64,000 bases of DNA from Acanthacorydalis orientalis (lineage: Eukaryota; Arthropoda; Insecta; Megaloptera; Corydalidae): positions 54,180,556-54,244,555 of the forward strand of contig CM068315.1 in NCBI GenBank assembly GCA_034766995.1, read 5' to 3'. The notes beneath the pieces were generated by a model. That model made no database searches. It saw only the letters and a list, made by a program, of their open reading frames with translations, and had not been told where the DNA came from. A program made the translations under genes and the position numbers. Shown here piece after piece: positions 49,316-61,648 of this stretch; positions within the stretch are counted from its first letter, which is position 1; the number at the start of each line of letters is the position of its first letter.

Positions 49316-49864
49316 TTGGGTATTATTTTCCTAGTCGACCGATACGAATTTTATTTTCTTGTTTTTTTTCCCGTTTTATAACGCTTAATTATACTATAAA
49401 CGTTACGACTAGTTCTTCCCACAATTTCCACGATTTCTCTGTGTTTTATTTTCTTCGTTATGTTTTATAATTAATTTTCTAATAATGAACAACTAAAAAG
49501 GGATACTTTTAGAAGAATGGAACAAAATAACGCTTGAACAAACACAAATTTAGTTAAATCTATGCCGAAACGCCATCTAGCTGTAATTAATGCTAATGAA
49601 AACCGTATAAAATATTAATTTAAAAATTACATTACATGTTGATGGTTATTTATCAATTGTTTGAAAACTTTTGCGTTAGTTTTGTTAATTTCCTGGTATA
49701 GTGTGTTAATAAAAATTCAATGTGACATTATAAATGAAACATAATAGGTTTAAGTAAAATAAGATACTGAAAATTCTGAAAAACAACGCATTTAATTTAA
49801 AGAGAAAATTAATTGGATTTTGTTTAAAATTGCACGACTGTTTGAAAACTTTTGCTGGCCGCTG
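49315..49864 (-). mobile_element. Tc1-like element, 5' part (copy 1)
   Basis: Minus strand. The terminal repeat CAGCGGCCAGCAAAAGTTTT then CAAACAG ends at 49864 with TA outside. A 5' leader follows, then coding remnants of the N-terminal helix-turn-helix: REIVEIVGRTSRNVYSIIKR, then a GKK/RK run before a stop (49350-49461). Frameshifts and stops interrupt it. The catalytic domain and 3' end are absent, replaced by the mariner-type fragment at 49194-49315. Confidence 0.7.
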
Positions 49865-50130
49865 TAAACGTTCAGCGTCTAAAACACTAAATAGAATGCT
49901 AAAAATTAATGAAAAATGTAATGCTAAAAATTAAATACAGGGAATAATCAGAATTTTTCAAATTAATATTAATTCTTAACAATTCAATAAGAAGGTACCT
50001 GTTAAAGTTTGGTACAGCATTGTTTCTAAACACATTAAAACACAGTAAAATGCAGCAGATATCTATTCAGAAAGAATCACGAAAAACAACTATTATAAAC
50101 ATATCTGTTAATCAACAACTCTACTATGTT
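49865..50130. other. no gene seen
   Basis: AT-rich unique sequence between the Tc1-like end and the X-box island. Confidence 0.4.
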
Positions 50131-50135
50131 TTATC

Positions 50136-50149
50136 GTTGCCATGGCAAC
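50136..50149. promoter_or_regulatory. Perfect palindromic X-box (RFX site)
   Basis: GTTGCCATGGCAAC is an ideal match to the RFX/DAF-19 X-box consensus (GTNRCC-N0-3-RGYAAC), the signal that drives ciliary and flagellar genes in animals. It sits at the edge of a CpG-rich island (50130-50200) that also contains CACGTG. The next gene on the plus strand is MORN5 gene A, with its start codon 2.9 kb away. Functional X-boxes usually lie closer to the start, so an unseen 5' exon or another gene may be the target. Confidence 0.6.
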
Positions 50150-50202
50150 GCTCCGAACACGTGCGTTGATTGCCGAGCTCGGATCGGTACATTGCTGAAC
50201 AT

Positions 50203-53093
50203 TGATAAAAATGCTCTTCCAACAGTAACCACTTTTTTATGTTTACACACAACAAATACAGTAAAATTGTATAAATATATATTTCCATTTTCACAATAAA
50301 TATACTTTTTTAAAATTAATAAGAATTAAAATAAGTCTTTACAAATAAAGATAATTGTTATAAAAATGTATACTCAAAAATTAAATATTTAATTCTTTTA
50401 TATACGTCATTCAATTCATATGAAATATTTCCAGTTCCCATAGATTTAATTCCTGTTTATTTTAAAATTAAAATTTGTATTATTTGAAATATTCCTGATT
50501 CAAAAAAAAAATCATCTGATCTATTTTATTTTTGTCGATTAATTGAATCACTCTTTTGAAAAACAAGCAATGCCGCAGTACAGCCGATAATCTATTTATT
50601 TTTTTTTATTCCATACAGCGAAAGACACTATAAATTAATTGACAAGTAAACGTTATAAGAATACTAGACAATAAAGGTATATAACTTTTAAGGTAATACA
50701 AGAACCTCAATAAGCAATTACTTAATGATGTACTTTATAAATTAACAACGAAATGTTATCGGTGAAGCTGATTGACGGATCATTATTTGTGTAGTTTTTC
50801 CTAGTTCTCGATTATAAAAATAACTGGACAACAAACCGCACCATTAAGAAATGAATGCCTTTAACGGAAACGACAACAAAAAAGAATTATCCGCAGTCGT
50901 CTGAAATTCGCACGTCAAGCACAATGACGAAACGTAAAAACATCTTGACAAAATTGAAATTCACGTTCGGCATTACACAAAACAGCATAAAAAATCACAC
51001 CGCTGTGATTCGTTTGTTGTTGACAGTTCATCGGTTCGTGTAAACTCATCATTAAGTTCCGATTTAACGCATCGCTGATTGAAACATGCCCGCCGTGTAA
51101 AAATAACAGCTGGCATTTTCACCTCATACTCGAATATATGGAGTGCAGCCGGGTGTGGTCAGTCTAACCTTAAATGTGTTTTTTGTTTTGTTTTTTTTTT
51201 TTGTTTTTTAATTTATTTATAATCTGAATGCATTCTGTTGTTTATTCAATCGTTCTAGATGCATTAATAAAAAGTATGATTGTTTAAGTTTATTTATGAT
51301 ATCAAATAGAATAAAAGTATATAAACACTTTTTTCACTCACACTACTACACTAACATTAGAATAATATTTTTTCATTAAACGATCTTCAAAATATGAAAA
51401 TTCTCTCCCTCACCGAAAAATAATAATTAATTGTAGTTGACTCTAGAAGAGGCGTGGGAATCTATTCCATTAGAGCGTTGCCAGATTGATAGGAAGGACA
51501 CTCGAGAAAATATTGAAAAAATATAAATTAGTTTGATAAAATAGTAGATTTAGACGTTTTATTTATACGGAAATAGTGATTGTTGCTAAAAATGTATCTA
51601 TGGTATTTTACAAACTTTTTCAAAAATTTTAAAATATTCATACATTTTTTAAAAGAAAATTAGATATATATTTAAATAGAACTTAAATAAAATCAGCAAC
51701 TGTAAAAAAATTATATGATTCAATTTCCTTTTTAGTTAGTTCTTATTTATTTTTCAAAAATTTACCAAACGTCCCTTAAAATGTGTCCAACACTGTGTAT
51801 ATATATATATATATACACACACACAAATGTCTATAAGTCAACGGTTCATATCCTCTAAGAATACAAAATTATCTTCAAGGAAATGCGAGAATGCTAGAAT
51901 TATTTTCAAGTAAATCGTCGAAAACACTTGTTTAATATTTTATAAGAAATGAGAGAATATATTTTAATTATCAAGGAAGCGATGAATGTCGACAATTTTA
52001 AAAAGTGTTAAATATGTATTGAAAAAAATCGTTGAATTTAAATGAAACACAGTATGTGTATATATTATAAGCTTTTACGTATGAATCAATATTACTATTT
52101 AATAAATGTCCATTTGTAATATATTCACTTAAAAACATATTAACGGACCTATACGTTTGTTGACTTCTCAAAATTCTACAACATTCGCTATGAAAGTTTT
52201 TCTTTTATTATTACTATGAGGATACAAAGATAAATTATTTTTATTATTATGAAAAGTCCATCATGCCAATAAAATTCCGGTTTACATACCGACAAGATTT
52301 ACTATATATAAGAATAATGTTCGTCGATTATATTACGACCTCTTGACACAACACAAATAATATTCATATTGTAAAAAAAATCAAAACACGTCACCTTTAT
52401 GAGCATTGCGAATAACTTTCACCTACCAAGTGTCATTGCTTGGGTGTTTAACTCCGACATCCATATTGAGTTATTTGAGTTATTTTTGTCAAAACAAGTT
52501 ATAAACATTATGAATTGTGTATACGACTCATGACACATTCGATAATTTATCCATTATTTTAATTTACTAAGTATGTGCGTAGGTGTCATATAAAATGTGT
52601 TTTAAATAACAATATATAAAACGAGTTAGCCTTTAGAGAACACTGTCATTAATTTGTATGTCACATAAAATAGCTAATCAATTGTAGCAATTTGAAGTAT
52701 AAGCGGCATAAAATGAATACCGTTATAAAATAGAACACGTGACGTTCTAAATGGACATTTTTAATATCTATAAAGTGTGTGTCAAAAGATCACTCTTAAA
52801 ACTAATGTAATTTCATGCTTTTTATACACAAAACATGTAAGCAAGCCATGGAATGTCGAAAAAACACACAATCAATAAGATTCGTGCAGAAGAAATACAA
52901 TGTTTTACATTTAAATTTGTTATTATTGTCAGTGTGTGCAAGTGTGAAAATTTTAATTGAAATTAAATAGTTATTGATCATTCTGATTCGTGAAATTGTA
53001 AGATTTAAATTTCTCGTAATACAAAAACAAACAAGTATTTATTAACTGAAACTAAAGTATTTGTCAACTGTAATCAACATAACCACAATTGAA
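50203..53093. other. no secure gene
   Basis: AT-rich sequence. A CpG-richer island at 50820-51165 carries a 62-codon ORF without motifs. No mobile element recognised. 51795-51815 is a short TA/CA repeat. The last few hundred bases should contain the 5' leader and promoter of MORN5 gene A; I see no clear TATA box. Confidence 0.4.
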
Positions 53094-53191
53094 ATGTCGA
53101 AGAGTGTTAATGATCACGAATTAGATCCGAAGAGGGTTGTAAGATTATCGACTCATTGGGATAATATAAATCGGAATCGGTCGACAAGAAG
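53094..53191 (+). CDS. MORN5: MORN5 gene A, exon 1
   Basis: ATG at 53094 (context GAAATGTCG), 32 codons plus two bases. Donor AGAAG then GTTATAT. It encodes a charged lead ([20 protein letters not shown]) without signal peptide. The phase (AG|G) is the same as in gene B exon 1, which supports the boundary, although the peptides themselves are unrelated in sequence. Confidence 0.75.
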
Positions 53192-56100
53192 GTTATATAT
53201 TTAATTATTTTGATATTTTTAATTTTGATGCAAAGTGTACAATGTGTTAAGAAAGTACACAGCTTTAATTGGTCAGTATTAGATCAATATATTAAAGTAT
53301 ATAGATTTCGAATTGAATTTATTATAATCATTCCAAATTACAGTGGAAATATTAAAAGTCTTATATAAAATATTGAACGTAGGAATTTACATGACATTTA
53401 TTCGATTTAACACACAAGAGGTCAGACTGCAATTTAATAGAATATGCCACCTCCCATAAAGGTTAATTACATAACATCTTTTTTTTACTCAACTTACATA
53501 ATTGAATTCTCAACATATAAAAAATGATTGGACAGTATTGTTCATTGTTTCAATAATCTATTATCAGAGATATTTCACATTTTGTATGAATGGCTGTAAA
53601 CTAGAGCTGACCACAAATTGAAATATCTACCCTGTATGATAATTTTTACATGTCTTACAAAACAACAGCAGTTTTTAGTTCTTTTCGAAGAAAAGTTGGA
53701 TACCTTTAACTTAAAGTGTAACATGTGAAAAAAATATACTATAAGTAAATCGGACATAAATGTATAATTTCTCTAAATAAAACTATTTTGTTCGAACCAA
53801 AAAAAGATTAATGTTTTGTAAACTTAGTAAATAATGAAATTAAAAATTGAACGATTTTTTACATAAATTATACATCCATTTTTAACCATCAACATATATC
53901 TACAATTTTGTATTTTATGTACGAATGAAAACGTTCATAAATCAGAGATTATAACAAAATTGATGATGAAGAACTTGCCGGATGAAATAACTGAAACTTA
54001 CAAAAACAGACTCCGATCAAATTCAGAAAATACATCTGAAAATCAAATTGATTGCAATTCAAGATATTTAATTTGTTGATTGCGTTCCATTATGTACAGA
54101 ATTAACGATTTTAATTTATATTTTATGGGTAAATTCGTATCTTAAAAATGTGCATTTGTCCGAATATTATTTATTATGTTATTATATAAACTTTATATGA
54201 AATTATTTTTACAATAATAAAAAAAAATTATAATAATATATTATAATTAAAAAAATAATATACATATATCATATAAAAAATACTGTACACTTTGAAATCA
54301 AATTATGTCATATTTAAAATACTTCAATTTATATATATATATATATTTATATGTATATTGATATATAATTTTATATACACAGGACAAATCGAACGTTATT
54401 GGATAGTGTGTTCAGCGATTACAACAATAGACTAAAAGCAAAATTGATTAAAAAACCTTTAACAGAGTTCTGCACAGAAAGTAGATATAGAGGAGAATGG
54501 GATGCTGTTAGTATGACTGGTTATGGTTTTTTTACATTTTCACATGGTATTTCACATATATAATATATTAGATATTAAAACGTAAAATATTCGAAAATTT
54601 GCCTATTATATATATATATATATATATACCACAAATTTTGAACAAATATATTATACTAAATTAAAAAAATATTGAGCCTGATTATTAGATAGTAATGAAT
54701 TTACAACTGTAATAAAAAAATTAAAATATAGAAAATAATAATATTCGATTTGTTGGGACATTTATTATTTATCTCTCTGTTTTATTATTTAAAGTAGTTC
54801 TTTTTTAAAAGTATTAAATTAACAGAGTTCTGTTTGAAAATGATTTAATTAAATGAATGAGGAGAATTGGAAGTAATATTTTTTTGTAATATATCAATTA
54901 ATCATTTTATACACAACGGAACATAACTGTATCTTTTGTGAACATCCACCGAAGATGTGACAATGTTAAGAAAAATTGTTCGAAACCGCCATCGTTCAAA
55001 AAATGTTTCTTGTTTGAGATATTACGTGTTCATATTACGAAATTGACGAAACGGAATCGTCGGACACACACACACAAAGCCGTGGAGTTTTTGCATTCCG
55101 TGCGCGAGATTCGAACCGTGACGACCTGGCAGCTGGTTCAACGACCATCACGTCACAAAAATCAAATCTCTGCGGTAGCATTTCAACACAAGTTATCGCA
55201 TACTTCTTTTTACATAAAACAGAATACGCTGTTGCATCCCAACGCCATTCTGGCGATGGTATCCTATTATCTATTGATATACATATCGATGTTCGTGATA
55301 ATTTTCCGTCTCGGGGAATACAATAATGCGGAAGCGATCGTATGCTGATTTCCTTTCGTTTGATTTACTGCGGATTTGATTTTTGCAACATCGACAATTA
55401 AAATTAATCAGTCAATTTACTATTAGAAAAAAGCAGAAAGTAGTACATCGTTTCGTGTTTACTTTTTGGTTTACATTTTGTTTAAATACTATTTTTTTTG
55501 TGCACTGAGCAAACAGATCTAGCCATTAATATTTATTTAAATGCAAATCAAAAAATAATATTAATACATTTATACATGTGTGTGAAATAAAAATGTATAG
55601 CCATTCGAACAAATTTGTTCAAACAAACTAAAAAAGAGAAGAAAGGAATAAAAAAACACAATGAACATAGAATTTATTATTTACTTTCAGTTATCTATTT
55701 TAATACAAAATTCTGTCAATTATTCTATCAATTATTTCAATAATTCACAATTATTTTAGTGATAATGTATTTCTAATAACACACTTTAGAAATATCTTGT
55801 AATGTGTAATTTTATTCAGCTGTCGTCAACATCTGAGTACAATAATATTCCGCACGCTCGTAAAATGGGTTTCTGACTTGGACGTTCTGTAAAAATAATG
55901 GCATTTTACACAGTATATTCTTTTATAGGTGTGTCTTATGAAGGTTCAATGGTCGATGGAATATTCCATGGTAATGGAATGTTACGTTATCCTTCAGGAT
56001 TAAAAATAAAAGGAGTGTGGAAAAATGGAAAGCAAACACAAAGGAAAATAATATTCGAGGATGGCCTTTCTATAAACCCAAAAAAGTTCAAGTACTGTAA

Positions 56101-57206
56101 AAACAATGATAGAAGATTCTGGATAAGTGTGAAGGTTGAAATAATACAGAAATAGTTATTATTTTTGACTTTTAAGAATTCATTACTGTATAAAGTCCAT
56201 TGCACATTCATCGAAGCTGAACGATTCACTGTTTCTCTTTTATCTATACTGTGACGCTATAATTGTTTTTAGAATGATTTGAAACCTGCAGGAAGATCCC
56301 GTGCAACACCATTACCAAAGCCCCGTCCCATACCGAAAGGATGCTACGACACTATTGACGGTTTTTATAATCCTAAAACTAAATGTGTTTTTAGTGCGAA
56401 AGACCCAAATGTTATTATACGGTAATTATACTTGTAAAATGTTTAATTTATTATCTTCATTCTTAATTAAATATTAGTTGGATAATAAAAATAATTATCA
56501 TCTTTTTGATGCAATTAGAAATGCTAGTCTCATATATTTATGAATGATGACTGGAAAATATAGCACTCGAGCTTCGGTTCTCTGAGCTCTGTAAATTTCC
56601 CTAAATCCTTTCAAACTCTTCGGTTTTCGTTTTTAACATTAACATTTGTGGTATCCGACGAGTGCAAATCTTTCTCTAGCCTGAAATGTTATGATATGAC
56701 TTACTCTTTCTATTAAAATTCAGAGCGCAGCAGCAATAACACGATAATATACTGGTAATATTTTTTGATTAAATAATTAACACGTTGTCGATGAATTCGA
56801 TCACTAGCCGTAACAGGTCTTAAGGTTAACCCTTCGGGTCGGTCTAATATTTTCTTCTGAAGACTTGCATTAAATCTGTCGAGCACAATGATCGCCATGA
56901 ACATTGTTTAGTCGCCGATTTATGACACTGAGTGACATATTTTTATGTATAAGAAATTCAATGATATTATTTTACTTTAAAAATACCGAAATATTGTCTA
57001 TACACAGATCAATACATATTTACCCTCATCGCATAGTGTCCATTGCAATTAGACTGATACGACTAAACAGAGTGAGTGTAATGGTCGAAGGTCACTACAC
57101 CTTCAGTTTCAAAAATTATGAACTCGTCTTCAAAATATTTTTTAGTTGCCCGTTGTATTTCATAGAGTTAATTAATGGTTGATATTGTATATTATATTAT
57201 TACATC

Positions 57207-57256
<50 letters not shown>

Positions 57257-57762
57257 TGATAAGAAATAAATTAAAAAGTATCTTTAATTTATTTAATTTT
57301 AATTAGGGTAAAATAATTATGTTAAAAAATTCTTGCTACAATGAAGTGTATAAAAGATACAAAACATATTAATAAATAAATTACCGCCTTAAATGTAGAC
57401 TTGTATCTTCACATATTTGCTTAAATATAAAAATGTCGAATGGAAGTTAATAAAATATTATTTTGTAGATATTTAAATTGCCGAATTTTATTTCTTGTTA
57501 TTGAAAAGAAATGTTAGATTTGGTTTTCACACAATTCATTATTACTTTCAGTATACCGACTGAAACTGAAGATAAATGGATAAAAAAACATTGTAGAAAA
57601 GAATGGGATGAACATGTTGGTTACAGGCCAGATGTTTATGAAGATTGGAAAACTGAACTCACACCAACACCATCTGTTAAATTTAATCTCGACTTGACTG
57701 ATGCCGATAATAAAGACTTCAGTCGAAAATTAAGTTCATTCTATAGACCATTTCAGCACTAA
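53094..57762 (+). CDS. MORN5: MORN repeat-containing protein 5-like, gene A (complete)
   Basis: Five exons join in frame into 275 residues: 53094-53191, 54383-54546, 55929-56134, 56273-56421, 57552-57762; all introns are GT-AG. Residues 1-66 are a divergent lead. Three MORN units follow: [14 protein letters not shown] (about 68-90), [14 protein letters not shown] (91-113) and a partial one with GVWKNG (114-135). Then come the MORN5-specific blocks [34 protein letters not shown] (exon 4) and [12 protein letters not shown] (exon 5). The order and motifs match vertebrate MORN5, which is about 160 residues; this protein has longer ends. The 69 residues of exon 5 include an acidic tail not found in the vertebrate protein. 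MORN5 is linked to testis and flagella; a role in the sperm tail is likely but inferred. An AATAAA lies at 57804. Confidence 0.88.
54383..54546 (+). CDS. MORN5: MORN5 gene A, exon 2
   Basis: Acceptor TATATACACAG, donor CACATG then GTATTTC. Encodes [20 protein letters not shown] and the first MORN unit up to FTFSHG, where the final Gly codon is split by the intron, exactly as in gene B. Confidence 0.88.
54547..55928 (+). other. MORN5 gene A intron 2 with a GC-normal insert
   Basis: Holds a short TA tract (54608-54628) and, at about 54940-55350, a patch of normal base composition with a chance ORF of 136 codons on the plus strand. On the minus strand the patch contains a tRNA-like B box (listed separately), so it is better explained as a SINE-type insertion than as a gene. 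Confidence 0.5.
55110..55175 (-). repeat. tRNA-like (SINE-type) block in intron 2
   Basis: Minus strand: GTGATGGTCGTTGAACCAGC, then CAGGTCGTCAC and GGTTCGAATC, the last a perfect Pol III B box at tRNA-like distance. The acceptor stem does not close. Likely a SINE head or tRNA relic. Confidence 0.4.
55929..56134 (+). CDS. MORN5: MORN5 gene A, exon 3
   Basis: Acceptor TTCTTTTATAG, donor GTGAAG then GTTGAAA. Carries MORN units 2 and 3 and the block [16 protein letters not shown]. 68 codons after the split Gly. Confidence 0.9.
56273..56421 (+). CDS. MORN5: MORN5 gene A, exon 4
   Basis: Acceptor TTGTTTTTAG, donor ATACG then GTAATTA. Encodes NDLKPAG, a Pro/Arg linker and [15 protein letters not shown], the most diagnostic MORN5 stretch. 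At 149 bases it equals gene B exon 4 in length and phase. Confidence 0.92.
56422..57551 (+). other. MORN5 gene A intron 4
   Basis: Contains a patch of more normal composition (about 56540-56910) with TTAACACGTTG at 56776 and TTAACCCTTCGGG at 56825. These are like piggyBac-type ends, but both face the same way, so no element can be drawn. A (TA)n tract lies at 57212-57253. Confidence 0.45.
57552..57762 (+). CDS. MORN5: MORN5 gene A, exon 5 (stop)
   Basis: Acceptor ATTACTTTCAG. Encodes [20 protein letters not shown] and a C-terminal extension ending [14 protein letters not shown], stop TAA 57760-57762. The W-I-x-K-x-C-R-K motif is the usual C-terminus of MORN5; the extension is additional. Confidence 0.9.
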
Positions 57763-57803
57763 TTAAGTCTGTCCTTTGATTGAAATTTCTTTTGATATAT
57801 ATC

Positions 57804-57809
57804 AATAAA
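57804..57809 (+). terminator. Poly(A) signal of MORN5 gene A
   Basis: AATAAA 42 bases after the stop codon (TATCAATAAATATTTG). Confidence 0.55.
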
Positions 57810-58311
57810 TATTTGTAGTACGCAGCTTAGTTTCATCAGCAAAAGTTTATTTTTTATTGCAGGTTTGATATTTCTCTTTCTTCGTCACGCCTATACACAA
57901 TTTTATCTTCAACAATCGATGAATTTATTATTATTTTAATTTTTTTAATCATTTGTTGATAAATTTGACGCTGTAGCAACCTTAATTTTTTCATTGTGCA
58001 TCTATATATGTATTCATGGTTATATATTTTCATTCATACTTATTTCTAAATCGACAACCGCTCCGAATCAATTTCATATTCTTTTCTTTATTTTAAGAAT
58101 ATACTTTTATTCGAATTTACAAATTTTATATAATTATATAATATTACAAACTGCAAGAGTAACGGTCATTTTAAAAATGCAGAGAAACGCATTTTGAACG
58201 TAACAGGATTTCATTTTTAAAACTTTTCCATTCATTTTCTCGCGTTTTATAGAAGAATACAATTCTATAATTTTTAAATTTTATATTTTTATATGCATTG
58301 GATATTTTAAG

Positions 58312-58345
<34 letters not shown>

Positions 58346-58416
58346 ATATACCAGTTTCGTTTACTGGTTGTCATTTTTAAAAATTATTTTCTGTTCAAAT
58401 TCTAAAATACTTACAC

Positions 58417-58478
<62 letters not shown>

Positions 58479-59271
58479 AGAAATAAGAATGGAAATTAAA
58501 TATAATATTCGCTATATCTTTAAAACGGTCTAAGTCAGAAGAATAAAATTATGTCGTCAGGAATTAAAATGTGAGAACCCTTTTCGGAAAAAAAAATAAA
58601 AAAATTCTACAAATGCATTTCCATAAAATGTTATTTAAATCGAACTTTTAATGGCAAAGGAACATTCGATTATAAAACAAATCATTCTACATGATACATT
58701 AAGGATATAATGAAATGCAAAATACAAATAATTAATCAGTGAGCAGTACATATTTAATTTATGTTATATATTTTTCAATATTTATATACAATTTCGTTAT
58801 GGTAATAAACTGTTCCTGTTCTATATTGAATTGAGATCTTATTTCATTTTTACTGAAGTTGGAAAAATTCAATTCGACTAGTGTATTAGTAATATTATAA
58901 TAAACATTTTTTTCTATATAAAAAAATCAAATATAAATCTTTCAATAAGGGGACTGTATTATTCACTATATATCCCTGAGTATTCTAATAATTTGTACCA
59001 GATATATGTGCGTTTAATTGAACCTGGAATGGACGGTTTTATAATTCCATGAGGAGGCCAAATGCGAAAAATTATAGAAAACCTGATAAATCTTATAGAT
59101 TTTCCCCTCTTTTGAATAGACATACCAATTAAACAAACAGGACATCAAATAAGCTGTGATAAATTTGTTATTAATATTTATATCTTATATTTTTATAATC
59201 GTCTGAAAATATCAAACATTTTGTTTTTAAACAATCGTATACACAGTTCCATCCGCTATTTGCATTCTAAT
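57810..59271. other. Intergenic space between the MORN5 paralogues
   Basis: AT-rich, with (TA)n at 58315-58340 and 58420-58470. No X-box, gene or recognisable element. It must contain the promoter of gene B unless the two are co-transcribed. Confidence 0.5.
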
Positions 59272-59414
59272 ATGATGGATATTAATAATAAAGAAGCGCT
59301 GATCTGGAAAAAAATGGCTGCCGGTCGTACAAAACTCTTAGTAGAAGATTTTATAAAGAACCGAACGTTCGATTATCATACATGTCAAAGTTTTTTCGTT
59401 CCATGGAACAGAAG
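59272..59414 (+). CDS. MORN5: MORN5 gene B, exon 1
   Basis: Two adjacent ATGs (59272 and 59275); the frame is open further upstream but without another ATG. Encodes MMDINNKEALIWKKMAAGRT and on to FVPWNR. Donor AGAAG then GTAAATG, phase as in gene A. Confidence 0.75.
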
Positions 59415-61580
59415 GTAAATGAAATTACTTGAAATCGATTAAATTAAAAAATAAAGTGTTACTGAAACGATATAGGCAATTATATTGATTTTTATGAAAT
59501 TCGATTCAAAATCTATCGAAATATGTACAGATCGATGAATGGAAATAATTAAATAACAAATAGAATATTTCAATACAGTTTCAATAATAATTTAATATAA
59601 ACTGACAAATTACCTTTTACATGTTGTTTATCTAGCAATTCAATGTTTTACGAAAACTCTGAACTGAAAAAAAACCCATCACAAATTGTGTATATAAAAC
59701 GTGACCATTATGCACGCCAAAAATATATACATTACTGTATGTATTAACATTTGATCTAAATGTAATTAACCTTCAGAGATAACAAGTATTAATTTATTAA
59801 ACAAATAGCTGGTATTGTATTTTTAATTATTAAACATATCAATTATTGATTAATTTGAAAGGACTGTTTTGAAAATTTTTAAATTTTATTTATAAATATC
59901 ATTGATTGCAAGTAAAGCACAACATTCTTATAGAACAATCGTTGATTAAAAAAATCGAGTAACATTATTCATATTATGTAAATTATTTTATAAATAAATT
60001 AATTGTAGTATTTCGTTAAGCTTGCTTTTTTGAGGCATTCTATATAATTAACCCCTTGAAATTCGAAATAGCCAAAAATACTATTCATTTTTCGGCTTAA
60101 CATTTGTGTAAGCTTAACAAGGAAAATAACATTTATACGTTGATAAATATTATAATCCGATACTAGTAATCAAAATTATTAAAGATTAATTGAGTACCAA
60201 ATTAGACAATAATTCAATAGTCCTGTAGACTATGAAACTTTTATTTGACATTTTTTTCACTGCCAAGTAGTTTCGCTTCTTATATTATTTTTTTGGCACA
60301 CGTGACATCTCTTTACAGGATGTTTATTTTTACCTGTGGAAGGTTTATGTTCAGGAAAATGTGTCCTCACTCGAATAGCCCATTTGGCTTTTACTGTCAC
60401 TTCCGTACAAATTCAAAACAGATATGTTTCAAGGTTCGTTTATACGGTTCACACTTTAAATTTAATATATATACATACATATATATATATATAATTATTT
60501 CTTTCTAATATTTGCTCTTTAGCTGCACTTAAGAAGTGAATTTTAAATGTGTGCGTCTCAGAAATGTCAATGTTTACAATGACATAAGAAACAGATAAAT
60601 TATCAGAGACGTCTTTGTATGTCAAAGGGTTAATAATTGTTGTTAGTTTCAGGATATGAAATTGATGTTTCGGCCTTTAAAAATATTTCCGTTTTAATTT
60701 ATTTTGTTATTTACAGAACGTACAAAATTATAAGAAGTAAAAAAAAATGTTGAATATTTCATACATTCTAATTACATATTTTCTAGTATATACAATTAGT
60801 TTGAATTTTTAAAAGTGTGCTGTAATACATTTGTACAAAGTGTATTATAATACATCTATTTACTTTAGTATTTTTTTCTTAATGTCATAAAGAAGTTAAT
60901 GGCTGACTTCTTCACTACCCTAAGATTATGTGATCGTTTCGTGTAATATCCTATATCATTACTAGTTATAAAGTAGCATTAAATCGGATTAAGTGGAAAG
61001 TTTACAGTCAGGTTAACAAATAATATTAAATTAATGAAACAAGTCGCTACAATATTTATATTAATTGAATTAATATGAAAAATGTCGTTTATCTTTATTT
61101 TGAAATGATTGATTATCTTTACTGTGATTTCAATAATCATAAATTATAAAGTGCATATATTAATCATATCATCTTGTTTATTTATCGATAAAGAAGTCTA
61201 TGTAATAATTTTATTAAATATATCTTATAACAAATAAACAAAGAAAGTACACTCTTTTATTTTTATAAATTTTTTTTTTAGAAAGACATTCTTGACAGGA
61301 GCGACTAAACCTGATTATAATCATTTAGGATATGATCTTAAACATAAAGGAACTAAAACTTTCATTACAGACAATAAGTATAGAGGACAATGGAATGCTC
61401 TGGGAATGTCCGGTTGTGGAACGTACACTTTTCCCTATGGTACTTTTTATAGTTTTTTTTTTTTAAAATCTAAATTAAAATTTAAAAACGGTTTGATATT
61501 TTAACTTAAACTGTATTTTTAACTTACTGATTCGTAATTCTTAGTTTCATTTAACATTATATTTAAACAATTAATGAATA

Positions 61581-61648
<68 letters not shown>

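Noticed and set aside
54938..55348. 136-codon ORF in MORN5 gene A intron 2, the longest open frame in the window
   Set aside because: No start context, splice role or family motif. The patch is better explained as a tRNA-related insertion read on the opposite strand.
56776..56840. piggyBac-like TTAACACGTTG and TTAACCCTTCGGG sequences in MORN5 gene A intron 4
   Set aside because: Both face the same direction and no inverted partner is found, so no element can be delimited.
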